Origin: Tichowtungia sp964398915
Lineage (GTDB): Bacteria > Verrucomicrobiota > Kiritimatiellia > Kiritimatiellales > Tichowtungiaceae
Length of the DNA stretch: 64,000 nucleotides
NCBI GenBank assembly: GCA_964398915.1
Contig: CAYNOR010000001.1
Coordinates: 186,001 to 250,000 of the forward strand
Direction: 5' to 3'
The notes below the pieces were generated by a model. It was given only the letters and a program-made list of their open reading frames with translations, was not told where the DNA came from and made no database searches. Shown here in pieces: positions 60,591 to 64,000 of this stretch. Numbering within the stretch: the stretch's first letter is position 1; every line of letters begins with the position of its first letter. A program made the position numbers and the translations under genes.

Positions 60591-60836
60591 CTCTTTTAAA
60601 ACGTTCATTCCCGTCCGTAGCATTTTGAGAAATAGTAAAGCGCTACAGCAGCCACCGCAGAGCACGGTGGACTACCGCTTCTTATTTTCCCTGAACATCA
60701 GCCAAAGCCGGAAACGAAGACGCTGCCAGAAAGACGGTTTCCCTGCGCGCGGACGGGCGGTCGGCGCTTTCATATAATCTCTGTCGTAAATTCCCACGAA
60801 GTGATTCCCGTTTCGTTTCAGACCGGAATTTTTGCG
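60591..60836. other. Gap between tRNA-Lys and rpiB-glyA, no gene confidently seen
   Basis: A 33-codon minus-strand frame (60672-60773) would encode a basic peptide (KPSFWQRLRFRLWLMFRE) but has no good ribosome-binding site. Otherwise nothing recognisable. Confidence 0.3.
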
Positions 60837-62519
60837 TTACGGCAAATCGAAGCGGTTTGAGAAGGCGACGACTTCTTTGCGGATTTCAGCCAGCTTCTTG
60901 TCGTCAGCAATGTTTTCCGTGACGGCTTTGAAGAAGTTAGCAATCTGCACCATGTCCGCTTCTTTCATGCCGCGTGTGGTGACGGCTGGCGTTCCAAGGC
61001 GTACCCCGGAGGTGACGAACGGACTCTTTTGGTCAAACGGAATGCCGTTTTTGTTGGCCGTGATCGACGCTTTGTCCAGCGCGTTGGCCACATCTTTACC
61101 GGTGAGGCCGTTTGAACTGACATCGACCAGCATCAAATGGTTGTCGGTTCCGCCGGAAACAATGCGGAAGCCGTTGGCCTGCATCGCTTCGGCCAGCGCC
61201 TTGGCGTTTTTGACGACCTGCTGCTGGTAGGTTTTAAATTCAGGTGTCAGCGCCTCGCCAAAGGCGACCGCTTTGGCGGCGATGACGTGCATCAGCGGGC
61301 CGCCCTGAATGCCGGGGAATACCTGCCGGTCAATGTCTGCGGCGAATTTTTCTTTGCAGAGAATCATCCCGCCGCGCGGGCCGCGCAGGGTTTTGTGCGT
61401 TGTGGTGGTTACAAAATCCGCATCCGGTACGGGACTCGGATGGCAGCCTGCGGCGACCAGTCCGGCAATATGTGCCATATCGACCATAAAGTAGGCTCCG
61501 ACGGAATCGGCGATTTTACGCAACCGTTTAAAATCAATGATACGCGAGTAGGCGCTGGCTCCGGCGACGATCATGCGCGGCTTGTGCTCTTCCGCGAGTT
61601 TCTGCAGGGCGTCATAATCAATCTGCTCGTTGTCTTTGCGGACGCCGTAGGGAACGATTTTGAAGAAGCGGCCGGAAAAATTCATCGGGTGGCCGTGCGT
61701 CAGGTGCCCGCCTTCAGCGAGACTCATCGCGAGAATCGTGTCGCCCGGCTGAAGCATGGCGTAGTAAACGGCCATGTTGGCGCTGCTGCCGCAGTGCGGC
61801 TGAACATTGGCGTGCTCGGCACCGAACATTTCTTTGGCGCGGTCAATGGCGAGGCGTTCGGCTTCGTCCACACATTCGCAGCCGTTGTACCAGCGCTTGC
61901 CGGGGTAGCCTTCGGCATACTTATTGGTCAGGCGGGAGCCCTGCGCTTCGCGCACGGCCTGACTGACGATATTTTCCGAGGCGATCAGCTCGATATTGTT
62001 CTTCTGCCGGACGTTTTCGTCGCGCAGGATTTTGTACATTTCCGGATCGGCATCGTAGAGGGCAATCGCATCGCTGGTGCTCTTGCCGAACGCTTTGATT
62101 TTGTTGACGCGGCGCTCATGGCGTCCGCCCGTTTCGGGTTTGTTGGCCAGCCAGGCTTCAAGGATTTCCAGCGAAACGCCATCGGCGACGTTGTTGGCTC
62201 CGAGACACAGAATATTGGAAGCATTATGGATACGGGTCAGTTTGGCCATCTCCGGTGTACAGCAGACTGCGGCGCGTACACGCGGGAATTTATTGGCGGT
62301 GATGCTCATGCCGATACCGGTGTTGCAGATCAGAATGCCCTGGCTGGCTTCGCCTTGAGAAACCTGCCGGGCGACAGCGGCAGCGTAATCGGGATAATCA
62401 ACCGACTCGGTGGAATTTGCCCCGAGGTCTTCGACCGTAAACCCTTTTGCTTTCAACGCAGTTACAAATTTTGCCTTCAGTTCAACGCCGCCGTGGTCTG
62501 CACCGATAACGATTTTCAT
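60837..62519 (-). CDS. rpiB-glyA: Fusion of ribose-5-phosphate isomerase B and serine hydroxymethyltransferase
   Basis: 560 aa. Residues 1-145 are RpiB: MKIVIGADHGGVELKAKF, ILICNTGIGMSITANKFPRV with the catalytic Cys, and HNASNILCLGANN. Residues about 155-560 are a complete SHMT: NNIELIASENIVSQAV, GYPGKRWYNGCE, MAHIAGLVAAGCHP and TTTTHKTLRGPRGG with the PLP-binding Lys 376. Both domains keep their catalytic residues, and no stop or restart is visible between them. It joins a pentose-phosphate step to one-carbon metabolism; physical channeling has no obvious shared metabolite. Confidence 0.95.
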   Translation of the reverse strand: MKIVIGADHGGVELKAKFVTALKAKGFTVEDLGANSTESVDYPDYAAAVARQVSQGEASQGILICNTGIGMSITANKFPRVRAAVCCTPEMAKLTRIHNASNILCLGANNVADGVSLEILEAWLANKPETGGRHERRVNKIKAFGKSTSDAIALYDADPEMYKILRDENVRQKNNIELIASENIVSQAVREAQGSRLTNKYAEGYPGKRWYNGCECVDEAERLAIDRAKEMFGAEHANVQPHCGSSANMAVYYAMLQPGDTILAMSLAEGGHLTHGHPMNFSGRFFKIVPYGVRKDNEQIDYDALQKLAEEHKPRMIVAGASAYSRIIDFKRLRKIADSVGAYFMVDMAHIAGLVAAGCHPSPVPDADFVTTTTHKTLRGPRGGMILCKEKFAADIDRQVFPGIQGGPLMHVIAAKAVAFGEALTPEFKTYQQQVVKNAKALAEAMQANGFRIVSGGTDNHLMLVDVSSNGLTGKDVANALDKASITANKNGIPFDQKSPFVTSGVRLGTPAVTTRGMKEADMVQIANFFKAVTENIADDKKLAEIRKEVVAFSNRFDLP

Positions 62520-62534
62520 AGCATTCCCTTTTTT

Positions 62535-62640
62535 TGATCACGAATTTTCACGAATTTTGAAGGGGTTGTTTTGCGGGATTCGCGATTACAGCCCTTCGAT
62601 ATTCAGCATTCTTTGTTCAATATTCATTATTTGGCTTATT
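62535..62640. repeat. Short repeats in the rpiB-glyA leader
   Basis: 62535-62560 has two decamers (ACGAATTTTC / ACGAATTTTG). 62597-62640 has 7-bp units (ATATTCA, GCATTCT, TTGTTCA, ATATTCA). Confidence 0.75.
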
Positions 62641-63094
62641 AGCCGCATTCCATCATATAAAGAATCAGGTCGGGCAAAGCGGCGTCAATCTCGTCGCGTA
62701 CGCGGCGGTAAACATCCAGCGCCTCCCCGACCGGGTCATAAATATCAGTCGCGCATTGTGCGATTCCGAACGATTTTAGCAAGAAAACTTTACCCTCGCT
62801 TTCGGGATCAATATCCAGCACGGCGTCCCGGTGGCTGCGGGTCATGGTGACGATCAAATCCGCTGTGCGGATCATCTCCGGGGTCAGCCGGCGGCTGCGA
62901 TGCGCTGTTAGATTAATTCCAAGCATCCGGAGGGCTTCCACTGCACCGGAACTGGCGGCCGCGCCGTTGCCGGCATGAACACCCGCCGAGGAAACCTCCC
63001 AGCCGCAATCCGGCCCGAGCAACTTTTTCAGTAGGCCTTCAGCCATCGGGCTACGGCAGGTGTTTCCAGTGCAGACGAAAATCAGCTTTTTCAT
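62639..63094 (-). CDS. Low-molecular-weight phosphatase, YwlE (protein-arginine phosphatase) type
   Basis: 151 aa. P-loop CTGNTCRSPMAEG at residues 8-20: the Thr after Asn is the YwlE-type residue, where tyrosine phosphatases have Ile. The acid/base loop is DIYDPVGE. In Firmicutes YwlE removes arginine phosphorylation placed by McsB; no such kinase is in this window. Convergent spacing to rpiB-glyA includes heptamers. Confidence 0.85.
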   Translation of the reverse strand: MKKLIFVCTGNTCRSPMAEGLLKKLLGPDCGWEVSSAGVHAGNGAAASSGAVEALRMLGINLTAHRSRRLTPEMIRTADLIVTMTRSHRDAVLDIDPESEGKVFLLKSFGIAQCATDIYDPVGEALDVYRRVRDEIDAALPDLILYMMECG

Positions 63095-63610
63095 GTGATC
63101 AGGACAATAAACTGCCGCCGCCGCCGCCGCAACGGATTATTCCGGCGGATTAAAAAAAGCCGCGAGAAAAGGCGGTAAAACCGGCTCTTCTCGATGTGCG
63201 TTTTCAGCACGGCTTCTTTGTTGAAATCTGGACAGCAAGGTCGGCTGAAATTGACCTATTAACCGCCAAAGAGTTTTTACCGCCCGCTACGCCGGAGGGA
63301 CCTCCGAGGGAGTCAGAGAATCGGTCAACAGCAAAAGGGCTTTGCCGGTGCCAGCATGAAAGTGAGCCCCGTTGGCTATTCCGCCTTATTTTAAACTTCT
63401 TACTCGGATGTTCCTCTGCCTTTCTCCAGCGTAGCGGGTGGTAGAGAATCCCTCTGTTTTTATGCGGGCATTCCGTAAAGAACACTCTCTATTTTCACTG
63501 AAAAAACGCAATTCCGTGAAGAGCCGTAAAACCGAACATTCCGCTTGACTGGCAGGGGGGTGAGGGCCAATTTACGGGAATTCTGTAAGGATTTGAAACT
63601 GGGGGCACTT
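63095..63610. other. Intergenic region, nothing recognised
   Basis: 515 bp between the phosphatase and the autotransporter-like gene. It includes a GCC trinucleotide run (63117-63136). Two overlapping frames (63196-63444 + and 63204-63485 -) are mutual shadows without RBS. The promoter of the gene at 63611 should be here. Confidence 0.5.
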
Positions 63611-64000
63611 ATGAACAAACGAATGATGACGCTGGCGCTGGTTGCACTGTGCGGCGCGGCGCAGGCACAGTACTCGGGCAACTATCAAACCAATCTCATT
63701 GACGGCGTGACGACCAATTGGGCGGGCGACTATGTGGTCGGTGACACTACGCATGACGATGTTTTGATCATCCAGAACGCTGGCGGGCTGAACAACGCCA
63801 TAGGCAATATCGGCTACTTCTCCAACGCCAGTAACAACGCCGTGACGGTGACTGGCTCCGGCTCGGTCTGGAGCAATAGCAGTGAACTTTACGTCGGCAA
63901 TTTAGGCTCCGGCAACACGCTGACGATTACCAATGGCGGAACGGTGAAAAACACCACCGGCTACATCGGCTGGGACTCCAATGCCGTGAACAACGCAGTG
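63611..64000 (+). CDS. Autotransporter-like surface protein with passenger repeats (cut by window end)
   Basis: 130 codons visible. The signal peptide ends AQAQ (MNKRMMTLALVALCGAAQAQ). Beta-helix style repeats follow: GNIGYFSNASNNAVTVTGSG, SELYVGNLGSGNTLTITNGG, GYIGWDSNAVNNAV. The pattern (V)GxxGSxNxxTVTxxGxV is typical of very long PVC-group autotransporter-associated repeat proteins. The rest lies outside the window. Confidence 0.8.
   Translation, partial: MNKRMMTLALVALCGAAQAQYSGNYQTNLIDGVTTNWAGDYVVGDTTHDDVLIIQNAGGLNNAIGNIGYFSNASNNAVTVTGSGSVWSNSSELYVGNLGSGNTLTITNGGTVKNTTGYIGWDSNAVNNAV

Noticed and set aside
61137..62537. 466-codon rightward frame
   Set aside because: Exact antisense of the rpiB-glyA fusion; no recognisable protein and caused by codon bias of the real gene.
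63204..63485. 93-codon leftward frame upstream of the autotransporter gene
   Set aside because: It overlaps an opposite frame of equal size, lacks an RBS and has no recognisable motif.

Overview
The window looks like a chromosomal segment (moderately GC-rich, Gram-negative) from a member of the Verrucomicrobiota/Kiritimatiellota group. The placement rests on content: PEP-CTERM anchored exported proteins, an exported protein resembling the Verrucomicrobia-associated TIGR02597 family, type II secretion genes, mevalonate-pathway genes, a TonB-dependent receptor, and abundant short intergenic tandem repeats. No rRNA or marker tree is available here, so it is an inference.

Region 1 (1-30.3 kb) is a phosphate-acquisition island. 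It holds pstC (cut by the window start), pstS, a PHP/glycosyltransferase fusion, a six-gene TonB-ExbB-ExbD energising system with TtpC-like and DUF3450 partners, a TonB-dependent receptor, secreted beta-helix, PEP-CTERM and TIGR02597-like proteins, a PhoB-type regulator, ppx-ppk1 (polyphosphate), pfkA, a Porin_5-like porin and a Na/phosphate symporter with a PhoU-like tail. Upstream of pstS, the glycosyltransferase, phoB, ppx and the porin I see the same 11-bp-period motif (gene-sense CTAA, + strand TTAG for leftward genes). I read it as the Pho box of this lineage.

Region 2 (30.5-36.4 kb) is housekeeping: rpsB, tsf, mutM, mvaD, nth and a lipoprotein. It is interrupted by a REP-flanked RAYT transposase, a 160-bp MITE and a duplicated mutM tail. 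Region 3 (36.5-45.3 kb) is a type II secretion operon in the order F-G-H-I-J-K-L-M-D, without an ATPase gene. Region 4 (45.5-51.5 kb) has tRNA-Thr, a PEP-CTERM protein and a carbamoyltransferase/SxtJ-like/DUF5989-like cluster divergent from an SGNH-TPR protein. Region 5 (51.5-64 kb) has htpG, HMG-CoA reductase, acylphosphatase, an IspD-like protein, a large hybrid kinase, tRNA-Ser, tRNA-Lys, an RluA-type synthase, a fused rpiB-glyA, a phosphatase and the start of an autotransporter-like protein.

The most unusual layer is not a gene. Many gene starts and intergenic gaps carry imperfect tandem repeats with an exact period of 7, 8 or 15 bp. Each site has its own word, and many occur as two inverted arms. 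Several run into the coding sequence and encode signal peptides or pseudopilin leaders, so four type II pseudopilins have leaders made partly of repeat-encoded peptide. A second, separate signal is a 17-bp palindrome (TTTCCA-N5-TGGAAA) found seven times, mostly inside housekeeping genes at 32-36 kb.
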